This document shows positions 17,862-27,006 of a stretch of DNA of 64,000 nt, piece by piece. The notes under the pieces were generated by a model. That model made no database searches. It was given only the letters and a program-made list of their open reading frames with translations, and had not been told where the DNA came from. Made by a program: the position numbers and the translations under genes. The DNA is taken from assembly GCA_036336715.1 (NCBI GenBank), contig JAYZFP010000180.1:10078-74077 (forward strand). The letters are read 5' to 3'. Source of the DNA: JABAAE01 sp036336715. GTDB lineage: Bacteria; Planctomycetota; Planctomycetia; Pirellulales; Pirellulaceae. Each line of letters begins with the position of its first letter. Position 1 is the stretch's first letter.

Positions 17862-18253
17862 GTTTACTTGCAATCTCCCGAGTGGGCTTCCGTGCCTGGC
17901 CCCCCTTTGAACCGAAGCGGCGAGGACACCGGCGGCCCGCGGAATCAAAAATTTCCTTGCCCGGCCAGGATACCCGGCAGGGAATCTTGGCCGCGGTGGG
18001 ATTTATGTGCGACAGCCAACTTCCACATTGCAGCAAATCCGGAAAGCCCGGATTTGGAATCCACGGGGCCCATCCATTGGAAGTAAAAAGGGGACAGGGT
18101 CGTAAAAAGCCTGTGCAAAAGGGTGAGGGATTGCGGATCTTTGCCTGCAACGGGACGTGGATTCTGTGTTGAATCCGCAAATCCTGATTCGGAAAAAATG
18201 GATTTTTCATGAAAAGGGTGAAAAATCTGCCTAGCGCGGTCTCTTGAATAAAA
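17862..18253. other. Gene-free spacer with three strong hairpins
   Basis: No credible ORF. Three inverted repeats lie within 200 bases: CAAATCCGG/CCGGATTTG with a 5-nt loop (18034-18056), TTGCGGAT/ATCCGCAA with a 34-nt loop (18131-18180) and GATTTTTC/GAAAAATC with an 11-nt loop (18201-18227). None is followed by a convincing T-tract, so a simple terminator is unlikely. Between them lies an AAAAAGGGGACAGGG motif (18085-18099) that resembles the conserved head of REP elements spread by RAYT transposases. No second copy was noticed in this window. Confidence 0.5.
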
Positions 18254-19891
18254 ATGCGCCGTATCCCGGAGGAAAAGACCTCGATTGAATTGAAACCGAA
18301 ATCCTTCCACATTGACTCCGCTCTGGTACTGCTGTTTTTTTACACGGCACTGCTCCAGGATTTGGTGATTTCCAATGTCGCCGGCTCTTCAAATAGCCCA
18401 ACCGGTTCGACGGTGCTGCCGCAAGATGGCACGCGGTCAAATCGCACTCTTTTAAAACGGCCCCCCCACCGGGCCCCCGGGGAATCTCCCGACTGGCTGT
18501 TCCGCGCAGACCAGGCCTGTCAGCTAATCAGGAATCCAGCCGCCCGGGAAAGCTCTTTTTTCCGTTTGCACCAGGCTTAGCTTCAGCAGGGCAGGGTGTC
18601 CGATGCGGAAAGAATCATGCCCCGGCTCAATCAGCCAGCAAACCTTTTTCGGTGCCACCTGGCGAACGCAAAGCACCATGCATCCGCCGGTGAAAAAGAC
18701 CGGTGCCAACTGGAATTGACCAGGGCAAATTCACGTGCCGACAGTCCTAAGCTCCAGCAACAACTGGTCAACGCCTGCCTCGAACTGACCCAGTCACCGG
18801 CCTTGGCGATTTCCCTTACCAGGAAAAACCAGGACAGTTTCCAATGCCGCCAAAGTCTTTGCAAATCCCTGGCCTTTCATGGTTACCCCCGGGAGGCATT
18901 CAAGATCGCACAACAGGAAGGCGAACCCTCCAGAGCACTGCAACTGGAGACGGAAATGGGGTTGTCGGCGGCCCGGGCCGCCCGGATCGAATTAACCGAG
19001 CAGATTGTCGGGCACCTGCTAAAAAAGGGCCTTGATAAAAAAACATTGCAGAAAATCTGGCATCAGTTGGCCACCTCCCCCTACAAGGCCAATGATTTTT
19101 CTTCTGCCGGTCGGTACGCAAAACGGGTCAGTGATACTGCCCTGCTGAAAAACCTGCAGCAGGCTGAAAATGGCCCGCAGGCTGAGCCCCCGGAGCCACT
19201 GGACCCGGATGCCATGATCAAGGAAATTGAAACCCGGGTTGCCTGGCGGAAAAAAAATCCGCTTGAGGCAGCGGAATACAACCTGGGGCGTTGGAACCAG
19301 AAGGCAGAACTGGGGCGTCTGCATTTCGGATACGCTCGTGCAGCAGCGATTTACCAAAAACAGGAAAGGTCCGAACAGGCAAATGAATGTCGAAAAAAAT
19401 ACCAACAGGCGGTCGAGGATGTAACGAAGGTCAATCCCTTTCCGGTTCTGTTTGAGATTCCTTCAATCATCGATTTTCAAATCGGACAAAAGGATGTCCG
19501 GGGACTCAAAATATCAACCCGAATCCCCCCGGGCGCCTGGGCTTTGCAGGCAGGCCAGGTCGTTAAGGTATTCCTCGATTCTGGTGACCTGGATTCAGCC
19601 AGGGAAATTGCCTTGCGTCTTGTTTCCATGGAATCGTCCCACTTTGCGCGTGAACCGGCAATCAGTCACCTGCTGAATCCCCTGATTGAGATGGGCGACT
19701 GGCAGGCAACCTCCGAGTTGCTGCAGGCCAGCCGACCCCATGGTTATACGGCGATTTTCTGCGAAGAAATCGGCAGCTACCTGGCCAGGAACCAGGGTGC
19801 AAAAAGACTGGAACTGGTTTGGGGAAAGGAAATCGGGCCTTTCCAAAAAGCCCATATCATGATCGGTGCGGGCATCGCCAAGCCCCGTTAA
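18254..19891 (+). pseudogene. Exported helical-repeat protein interrupted by in-frame TAG
   Basis: Two ORFs in the same frame (18254-18580, and 18596-19891 from a GTG) are separated only by the TAG at 18578-18580. Reading through gives one continuous protein of about 545 codons: a hydrophobic segment near residues 20-45 (ALVLLFFYTALLQDLVI), then an alpha-helical repeat region. The junction RLHQA-stop-LQQGRVSDAERI keeps TPR-like helix periodicity on both sides, so the stop looks like a single C-to-T change of a CAG. I do not recognise the family. The 431 aa downstream part could still be translated from GTG 18596, but without export signals. A sequencing error cannot be excluded. Confidence 0.65.
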
Positions 19892-20145
19892 CCCGTTCCG
19901 GATGGGTGACCAACTGCCTGGCCCATTTTGGCCTGCAAAAAGACTGGTCCGGCAGGTGCCTGACGCGTCCGATTGGGGGCCTTGAACCCCTCCAACCCTC
20001 TACTGAAACTCTCCAAAACGCCAAACCCCGCTTGCTCTTCAAAGCGGAACCAGGCAGGCATTTCTGGAAAAACAACGATCTTTGCGGATAATGTGCCAAG
20101 ATCAGAACCGTTTTCGCGAAACGTTTCCATTCCACCAACTGAACC

Positions 20146-21294
20146 ATGAACTTCATCCGGAACCCATTCATGTATGGCCTTTAATTTCGCTCCCTCTTCT
20201 TGACTGCTGTCGCCATGGCGACTCTCCCTGCCTGTTTTTCGCTCACCTGCCCGACCGTTGTCGCTCAGGCAAAAGCGGCCGAAAAATCTACCATTTCCGA
20301 CCAGGCTTGCTTCGTCCTGAAAATCAATGTCCAGCGGTTGATCGGACTGCAGAAAATGGGATCCCAACAATTAAAACTGATTCAACAGTTTTTTGAGCAG
20401 AATGCCGGACTGGACATCATGCAGATGAAATCGATCACTTTCCAGAATTTCAATCTGCCGGAGGAAAACTCAGGGTTTCAACGGGTACCGTTCGCCATGA
20501 CCATGGAATTCAGCAGGAAATTCGACCGGAACAAATTCATGAAAAAAGTCGCTCCCGGAACGGGGGTGGAGGCCCGGCACCTCGGCCAAACCTACCTCAA
20601 GCCAGCCGATTCCGAGCGTGACCCTCATTTCTTTTTTCCTGACGAAAAGACCATTGTGATGGCAACACCTTTCGCTATTGAGGCGGTCATAAAAGCCACC
20701 CTTCAGGAGGGAGGACGGATGGCCAAACGGATTGCAGCTGCCCCCGGTAACGCTGAATGTTCGATGGCCTTCCAATCCAGCCCGGCCCTGCATCTGCTTA
20801 TCGACAATTTCGCAGACGAGGTCAGCCTGTCCCAATTGCCCGTCAACCCGATAAAATCATTCAAGACCATGCAATCCGGCGTGGGGCATATTGACCTCCG
20901 CTCGAGCACCCTTTTGTTTGTAAGAATCGAGTGCAAAAACCGGGCAGCTGCCAGACAGTTCCAGGGATTGACCGAGGTCCTGATTGAGACTGCCAGGCTC
21001 TCCATTGAACCGATGGAAAACGAAGGTAAAAAAATCGAAAACCAGGCCCCTGAAGCAGAAAGAACCAATCCTTCTCCCGCCGCATCCGCCCAACGAGCCG
21101 CGACCTTTCTGCAGAAAGGTCTCCGGGCGGGTGTAAAAGCGATCAACGGTGCCTCGGTCAGCTGCGACGAAGCTTCCATGACTCTGAGCGTTACGCGCAG
21201 GGGAGGATTGCCCGAGGTGGGTGAATGGGTGGCTGACTTATTCAATCTCTTCGGTGCACGCAACCGTGCATTTGAAGATCCGGATCACCGCTAG
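20146..21294 (+). pseudogene. Hypothetical exported protein with in-frame TAA in the signal peptide
   Basis: The main ORF (20200-21294, 364 aa from TTG) starts inside a hydrophobic stretch (LTAVAMATLPACFSLTCPTVVAQA) with no positive N-region. The same frame extends upstream to ATG 20146, giving MNFIRNPFMYGL, the TAA stop at 20182-20184, then FRSLFLTAVAM. This would be a normal Sec signal but for the stop. The mature part (KSTISDQACFVLKINVQRLI onward) is soluble and unrecognised; it resembles in style exported planctomycetal proteins of unknown function. It may be a decayed gene, a base error, or a gene starting at TTG 20200 or ATG 20215. The preceding gene carries the same kind of lesion. Confidence 0.6.
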
Positions 21295-21511
21295 GATTGC
21301 CGGCTGCCAACTGGTTACCTACCGTGAATCCGCCCCGGTCTGTCTCCAGACTTTCTGCCAACTGATATGGTTGGCTGCTGCCAAGTGACTAAAATACCGA
21401 TTAACATGAACATCGGTACTCTGGCTTCCACCAACATCCAGCCAGGTCCCTGCCAAACACATTGCCAACCGCATTGCCATCCAACATTCCATCCACTCGA
21501 GGTGAGAGCGA

Positions 21512-22774
21512 ATGAATCCCACCAACCGCCGAAACGTTCTCAAAAGCGCAGGGGTTGCCCTGGCTCTGCCACTTTTTGAATCCCTCCCCTCATCAGCTCA
21601 AACTTCCCGCAACAAGGAAAGGCCGGTCAAGCGGATGATCTGCCTCTCCAACAATTACGGTGTTTACCAAAAAGCGTTCTTTCCGCAGCAGGGTGGCACC
21701 GATTATGAACTTTCCCCCACGCTTCAGCCCCTCGCCAGGCATCGGCAGGATTTCACCGTGTTTTCAAATCTTGACCATGGTCTTTCTGGGGGACACGCCT
21801 GCGTACCCACGTTCCTCAACGGCATTCGTCCTGACATGGCTTCCGGATTTCCGGAAGGCAACATCAGCGTTGACCAGAAAGCCGCTGAGTTTGTTGGGGC
21901 CGCAACCCGGTATTCCTCTTTGACTCTCAAGGTCAAGGAAAACAATCAAACCAGTTTCACCCGCACCGGGGTCCAGGTCCCCTCGATCGACGTGACGCGG
22001 ATGTACCGCAAGTTGTTCCTGGAGGATTCCCCCGAATCCAAAAAGCAGGAGCGACTCCGGCAAAATCGCCACAGCAGCATCCTCGATGCGGTCCGGGACA
22101 GGGCAGGGGAGGTCCATGGAAAACTGAGCCGGCAGGACCAGCGAAAGTTTGCCGAATACCTCGATTCGGTCAGAAGCCTGGAAAAGAAAATCCGGCAACA
22201 GCGTCCCTGGCTCGACCAGCCAAAACCCAAAACCGAAATGAAAGAACCCCGCCCCGCCCGGCAGACAGCTGATGAAATGAAAATCATGATGGAGCTGATG
22301 GCCCTCGCGATCGAAACCGATTCGACACGGGTCATGACACTGGCAACCGGATTTGCCAACGGTGATTTTGGCCTCACGGGTGGATACCATGGCTTTTCCC
22401 ATCATGGTGAATTGCCCGAAAAGACCCGGGCCCTGCAACTGATCGAAGGGAACCAGATCGCCCAGATGGCCCACCTGATCGATCTGCTGAAAGCGAGGCA
22501 GGATACGCTTAACGGCGGCACGCTGTTTGATCACACGATGATCCTGTATGGCTGTGGGATGGCAACCGGAACCCATTCCTGCAGGAACATGCCCATGGTG
22601 CTCGCCGGAGGCGGATTCCAGCTCGGAGAACATCGAGTGATGCCGGCCGAGGAACCGCGACGCGTCAAGGCCTGCAACCTGCTCCTCTCGATGCTGCAGA
22701 ATTTCGGCCTGGAAGTCGATCGTTTTGGCACAAGCACGGGAACTCTGACCGGGTTGAAATGGAGTCAGGGATGA
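21512..22774 (+). CDS. DUF1552 family protein, Tat-exported
   Basis: A 420 aa protein with a twin-arginine signal (NRRNVLKSAGVALALP) and the full DUF1552 pattern: NNYGVYQKAFFPQQ near residue 45, the FTVFSNLDHG and GHACVPTFL blocks, GGYHGFSHHG near 290 and GCGMATGTHSCRNMPMVLAGGG. DUF1552 is related in fold to DUF1501 and its function is unknown. GAGGTGAG (21499-21506) is a strong ribosome-binding site five bases before the ATG. It overlaps the next gene by four bases (ATGA, 22771-22774), so the two are co-translated. A 7-bp inverted repeat (21395-21418) lies about 95 bp upstream. Confidence 0.94.
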   Translation: MNPTNRRNVLKSAGVALALPLFESLPSSAQTSRNKERPVKRMICLSNNYGVYQKAFFPQQGGTDYELSPTLQPLARHRQDFTVFSNLDHGLSGGHACVPTFLNGIRPDMASGFPEGNISVDQKAAEFVGAATRYSSLTLKVKENNQTSFTRTGVQVPSIDVTRMYRKLFLEDSPESKKQERLRQNRHSSILDAVRDRAGEVHGKLSRQDQRKFAEYLDSVRSLEKKIRQQRPWLDQPKPKTEMKEPRPARQTADEMKIMMELMALAIETDSTRVMTLATGFANGDFGLTGGYHGFSHHGELPEKTRALQLIEGNQIAQMAHLIDLLKARQDTLNGGTLFDHTMILYGCGMATGTHSCRNMPMVLAGGGFQLGEHRVMPAEEPRRVKACNLLLSMLQNFGLEVDRFGTSTGTLTGLKWSQG

Positions 22775-25335
22775 AAAAAACAATCGTTGCGGCAACGCTT
22801 CTCCTGCTATGGATTGCTTGTGACCGCAATGCCAGTGACGCTTCGGAACTGGACAGCCTGCGCACTTTTCTCAGGCAACATTGCCATTCCTGCCACGGAC
22901 CGAAAAAACAGGAGGGTGAACTCCGTTTCGATACCCTGGGAAGCGATCTTTCCGACCTTCGGACATTGGAAACCTGGCAGGGCATCCTGGACCAGCTGAA
23001 CCTGGGAGAAATGCCACCGGATCCCGAATCCCGCCCCAGCTACAAGGAGACAGCTCCCGTCATCGCCTCGCTGACCAAAGAGTTGGCCAAAGCTTACGCG
23101 GCACGCAAAAGCACCGGTGGACGGGCGGTCATTCGGAGACTGAACAAATTCGAACTGCGAAACACGCTTCGCGACCTGTTTCACATCCAACATCCGGATT
23201 TTCAACCGGAAGTGGTCAGCGGGCTATACGACTTCAACGGCAACGGAATCACGGCCCAAAAAACCATCGAACCGACACGAAGTTTCCAGGATGATGAAGA
23301 AGTCGACGGGTTTGACAATATCGGTCAACAACTGGTGATGTCCGACTTCCTGCTCAAGATGCTGATCGGGGCAGCAGAAGAGACGATTGACCTCGCAACT
23401 TGCAACCAACCCCAAAAACCTTTTACCGCAGAAACGTTCACCGCCCCCATCTGCAGCCGAACACTGCATGGCGACAGCCTCGGAAAATACCAGCGGGAGC
23501 AGGGGGACAACTATGATGTCGTTTTCCAGCGGTGGGACCGCTACAACCGGATCGGACCCGACAAGTACCACCGGGGAATGCACCGGCCCGCGCGTTACCG
23601 AATCACGGTTGAACTTTCCGCCCACAATCCGAACGGGAAAGACTGGGGGCAATGGACGGTCCGCGAGGGGCACCTGATCCACCAGGGTCGAAAAAAGCTG
23701 GAGGAGCCATTTGAGGTGGGGCTTTACCTCGAGCGATTTGAACACCAGCGAGGGCCACGCCACAAACGAATCCAGACCTGGAAACTTCCCCCTGACGGGC
23801 AGCGAAGGACCTTTTCGTATGAAACCTGGATCGACGACCCCTGGGGCGCATGGATTGGTTGGGAGAACGGTCCCTGGTTTCGCCACAACGCGTGGCACAT
23901 CCTCCTCGAACAATGGTACCCCGACGAATATGCCAAAGTGGACCGCAAACAAAAAGGTTTCAAGAAACAGGTAGCCAAAATCCTTTTTGACAGGGGATAC
24001 CTGGGTCCGACCCTGCGTGTCCACAGTTACCGCATCGAGGCGGTCCCCGCGGCCTGGCCACCCAGGAGCCATACCGCGCTTTACGGTAACGAACCCATTG
24101 AAAATGCCGACCTGGCAAAGCTGTTTTCCGCTTTTGCCGAGCGGGCCTGGCGTCGGCCAACCCGCCGTGGCGAAATCGACCGGTACATTCAACTGGTGGA
24201 GAAGCTCCAGGCAACCGGGAGTTCCCGCCAAGCCGCCATGCAGGGCGCTTACACGGCCATCCTCTGTTCACCCGACTTCATCTACCTTCGGCCAGCGGAA
24301 GGGCCGGCGGACAACTTTGCACTGGCTTCACAACTCAGCTATTTTCTCTGGTCGTCGATGCCCGATGAGACACTGATGGACCTTGCCCGCAGGGGCAAAC
24401 TGTCCCAACCCGGCGAACTTCGCCGACAGGTTGAGCGAATGCTGGAAGATTCCCGCTCGGTTGCCCTGACCAGGCATTTCCCCGAGAGATGGCTGAAACT
24501 GCACGAACTGGGGAGGATGGAACCGGACCGGAAAGGCCCCTACGGTGAGTACTTTCGGGTCAAGGACGACCTGGTACCCCAGGTGGACGCCTTCTTTGCC
24601 AACCTGCTCAAACAGAATGGGCCCATCAGGGACCTGATTGATTCGGATTACACCTTCATGAATCAGAGGCTGGGTGAGATGATCTACCGCCAAAAAGTGG
24701 TGGGTGAACATTTCCGCAAGGTCACTCTTGAGGATCCCCGGCGTGGAGGAATTCTCACCATGCCCGCGGTAATGACCGTGACCGCCAACGGCGTGGACAC
24801 TTCTCCAATCGTTCGCGGTGTCTATGTACTGGAGAACATTCTCGGTATGCCAACACCGCCTCCGCCCCCTGACATTGAACCGTTGTCGCCCGATTTGCGA
24901 GGACTGACCACCCTCAAACAGCAATTGGCTGCTCACCGGGACCAGCCCGCCTGCAACAGCTGCCACCGAAGAATCGATCCTCTTGGATTCTCCCTGGAGA
25001 GTTTTGACCCCATTGGCCGCTGGCGGGAAAACTATCCCAAGACTGACAAAAAGGCGAGACAGGGTCCGGCCATTGATACCGCCACGGTGCTTTCCAACGG
25101 TCGTTCCTTGAAGGACTTCCAGGACTTCAAGAACTTCCTGCTGGAGCGGGAAGACCAGGTCGTTCGTTGCCTGACCGAAAAAATGTTGACCTACGCCAGC
25201 GGTAGATTGCTCGAAGCGGCCGACCGGGGGGAGGTCGACCGAATCGTGCGAGCATTGGCCAAGGGAAACAATCGCCTGAGAGATCTGGTCCACGAAGTGG
25301 TTCAGAGTCGGATTTTTTTCAGCCGGCAACCTTGA
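22771..25335 (+). CDS. Cytochrome-type DUF1587/DUF1595/DUF1592/DUF1588/DUF1585 protein
   Basis: An 854 aa exported multidomain protein. A Sec signal (MKKTIVAATLLLLWIAC) is followed by a class I cytochrome-like CxxCH (C38-H-S-C41-H42). DUF1587 (RRLNKFELRNTLRDLF) comes next, then a large central domain, DUF1595 (AFAERAWRRPTRR), DUF1592 (ASQLSYFLWSSMPDE), DUF1588 and C-terminal DUF1585. DUF1588 contains GGILTMPAVMTVTANG and a second CxxCH in CNSCHRRIDPLGF. ATG 22771 is chosen over 22759 for the ATGA overlap with the DUF1552 stop and the better signal peptide. The pairing with DUF1552 is conserved, recurring here at 43227-47245, so the products probably act together in the envelope; the substrate is unknown. 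Confidence 0.93.
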   Translation: MKKTIVAATLLLLWIACDRNASDASELDSLRTFLRQHCHSCHGPKKQEGELRFDTLGSDLSDLRTLETWQGILDQLNLGEMPPDPESRPSYKETAPVIASLTKELAKAYAARKSTGGRAVIRRLNKFELRNTLRDLFHIQHPDFQPEVVSGLYDFNGNGITAQKTIEPTRSFQDDEEVDGFDNIGQQLVMSDFLLKMLIGAAEETIDLATCNQPQKPFTAETFTAPICSRTLHGDSLGKYQREQGDNYDVVFQRWDRYNRIGPDKYHRGMHRPARYRITVELSAHNPNGKDWGQWTVREGHLIHQGRKKLEEPFEVGLYLERFEHQRGPRHKRIQTWKLPPDGQRRTFSYETWIDDPWGAWIGWENGPWFRHNAWHILLEQWYPDEYAKVDRKQKGFKKQVAKILFDRGYLGPTLRVHSYRIEAVPAAWPPRSHTALYGNEPIENADLAKLFSAFAERAWRRPTRRGEIDRYIQLVEKLQATGSSRQAAMQGAYTAILCSPDFIYLRPAEGPADNFALASQLSYFLWSSMPDETLMDLARRGKLSQPGELRRQVERMLEDSRSVALTRHFPERWLKLHELGRMEPDRKGPYGEYFRVKDDLVPQVDAFFANLLKQNGPIRDLIDSDYTFMNQRLGEMIYRQKVVGEHFRKVTLEDPRRGGILTMPAVMTVTANGVDTSPIVRGVYVLENILGMPTPPPPPDIEPLSPDLRGLTTLKQQLAAHRDQPACNSCHRRIDPLGFSLESFDPIGRWRENYPKTDKKARQGPAIDTATVLSNGRSLKDFQDFKNFLLEREDQVVRCLTEKMLTYASGRLLEAADRGEVDRIVRALAKGNNRLRDLVHEVVQSRIFFSRQP

Positions 25336-25464
25336 TTCTCTTTGGCATATTTTGGACCGATCAATGACTGGGGAAACGTGAAAAACTTCTCCCGGCCTCC
25401 CCTTCGGTGAAGACAAACCTGCTGACAGGGCACGATCGATCGGAACCTGCAACGGGCCCATTCT

Positions 25465-26763
25465 TTAACGGGCAAGGTCCACGAAAACCATGTGGGAAGG
25501 GTTTCCTACCGGGGTGTACTTGCCCGTAAAACGAAGCTTTCCATTTTTGCCGTTGACGTGAAACAGTGTCAGATGATCCGCCCGTTGATTCCCCACGTAG
25601 AAAAAACGGCCGCCGGGCGAAAAGCTGAAACTTCTGGGATAATTTCCGCGGGTCCATTCGTCATCCACGAAACTCAGCTTTCCGTTGCCAGCGATTGAGA
25701 AGATACCGATGCTGTCGTGCAGCCGGTTCCCGGCGTAAAGAAAACGACCATCAGCTGACACCTGGATCTCCGAGCAAAAATTGCTGCCCGCATAGCCCGG
25801 CGGCAGCGAGGAGACGGTCTCCGCGTGTTCCAGGCGTCCCCTCTCAGCGTTGTAGTCAAACCGAGCCAGCGTCGAGCCTTCCTCCTGGATCGAGTAAAAC
25901 CATCGCCCATTGGGATGAAAGGCAAAATGCCGTGGACCGTCGCCCGGCGGCAAAGCCACAAACGCAGGATCGCCCGGTGTCAGCTTTCCCCGTTGGGCAT
26001 CGAATTTCCAGACATAGATCCGGTCCAGCCCAAGGTCCACATGCATCACAAAACGTCCCGAGGGATCCGACTGAATCATGTGGGCGTGCGTCCGGTCATG
26101 ACCGCTGAAAGCCTTACTCCCCGGGGGTGCATTGCGGGAAACCGTGGGACCGATTTTCCCCTGGGTGACTTGCACATCGGTTGCCAAGCCGAGTTCGCCA
26201 TTGTCTGTAATCGGCACGACTGAAACCGAGCCACCAAAGTAATTGGCGACCAGCAAAAACCGGCGAGACGGATGAATCGAAACATAAGTCGGTCCGGCTC
26301 CGCCCGAAGGGACCGTACTCTGCAATTTGAGTTGGCCGGATTTCCGGTCGATGACAAAAGAGCTGACGGTTCCCTCTTTCGTGCCCTTGAAACGGTCCGT
26401 CTCATTAGCCGAATACATTCGGGTTCCGTCATGGTTGACCACCAGGCGACTGGGACTGGTTCCCGATTCGAAAACGCCCGCTTCGCTCAGGACGCCGGTT
26501 TCCCGATCGACGCGAAACAGGTGGATTCCCCGACCATTTCCGGGTGGCAGATCGACCTGCGTCGGCAGCGTATCCTTCAGGGGGGCACTGAAAGTACCTA
26601 CATAGGCCATCAACGGGGCCTTCTCCGGTTCCTCTCCTGAAAGCTCCTGGCGATTTCCGACCGGGAACAAATGCCATCCTCCGAGAAGAAAGAAGAGAAC
26701 CATGTGGCGGCCGGTTGCCAGCCGAAACGGTGAGAAAAAAAACATACAGAACCGGCAATTCAT
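25465..26763 (-). CDS. Lactonase family (YbhE-type) seven-bladed beta-propeller, exported
   Basis: A 432 aa minus-strand protein. A signal-like N-terminus (LATGRHMVLFFLLGGWHLFPVG) precedes a 6-phosphogluconolactonase-like propeller. It has the repeats usual for PF10282: LMAYVGTFSA, RGIHLFRVDRETGVL, GGAGPTYVSIHPSRRFLLVANY, HMIQSDPSGRFVMHVDLG, DGPRHFAFHPNGRWFYSIQEE and NYPRSFSFSPGGRFFYVGNQ. Family members hydrolyse sugar lactones or act as structural propellers; an exported form would act on periplasmic aldonolactones (inference). The start is supported by GAGG (reverse of 26771-26774), seven bases upstream. It lies 243 bp downstream of the toroid gene on the same strand. Confidence 0.92.
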   Translation of the reverse strand: MNCRFCMFFFSPFRLATGRHMVLFFLLGGWHLFPVGNRQELSGEEPEKAPLMAYVGTFSAPLKDTLPTQVDLPPGNGRGIHLFRVDRETGVLSEAGVFESGTSPSRLVVNHDGTRMYSANETDRFKGTKEGTVSSFVIDRKSGQLKLQSTVPSGGAGPTYVSIHPSRRFLLVANYFGGSVSVVPITDNGELGLATDVQVTQGKIGPTVSRNAPPGSKAFSGHDRTHAHMIQSDPSGRFVMHVDLGLDRIYVWKFDAQRGKLTPGDPAFVALPPGDGPRHFAFHPNGRWFYSIQEEGSTLARFDYNAERGRLEHAETVSSLPPGYAGSNFCSEIQVSADGRFLYAGNRLHDSIGIFSIAGNGKLSFVDDEWTRGNYPRSFSFSPGGRFFYVGNQRADHLTLFHVNGKNGKLRFTGKYTPVGNPSHMVFVDLAR

Positions 26764-27006
26764 CGGTCGTCCTCGTTAAAACATCAAAGCAGCGGACAGT
26801 CCCGTTCCGCCCTGGGGATTCGCCCGGCAGGGAGCGTGATCAACCCGCTCCAGCCAGGAAGATTGCAGGATAAGCCAGACTTCGGTCAGGGACAACTTGC
26901 GTTACCCGCTTTTGGGCAGGGAATGCGTTGCAAACGCCCCGGCAAATTTCTCTTCAGGATTGCCTGACCGCGTCGGCAAACCGGGGCACCCGTTTCTCAT
27001 TTTCCG

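Noticed and set aside
18578..18580. Stop codon reassignment or selenocysteine/pyrrolysine read-through
   Set aside because: TAG ends several intact genes in the window (for example at 7666, 9189, 37423 and 49341), and no recoding structure was seen. Substitution or error is simpler.
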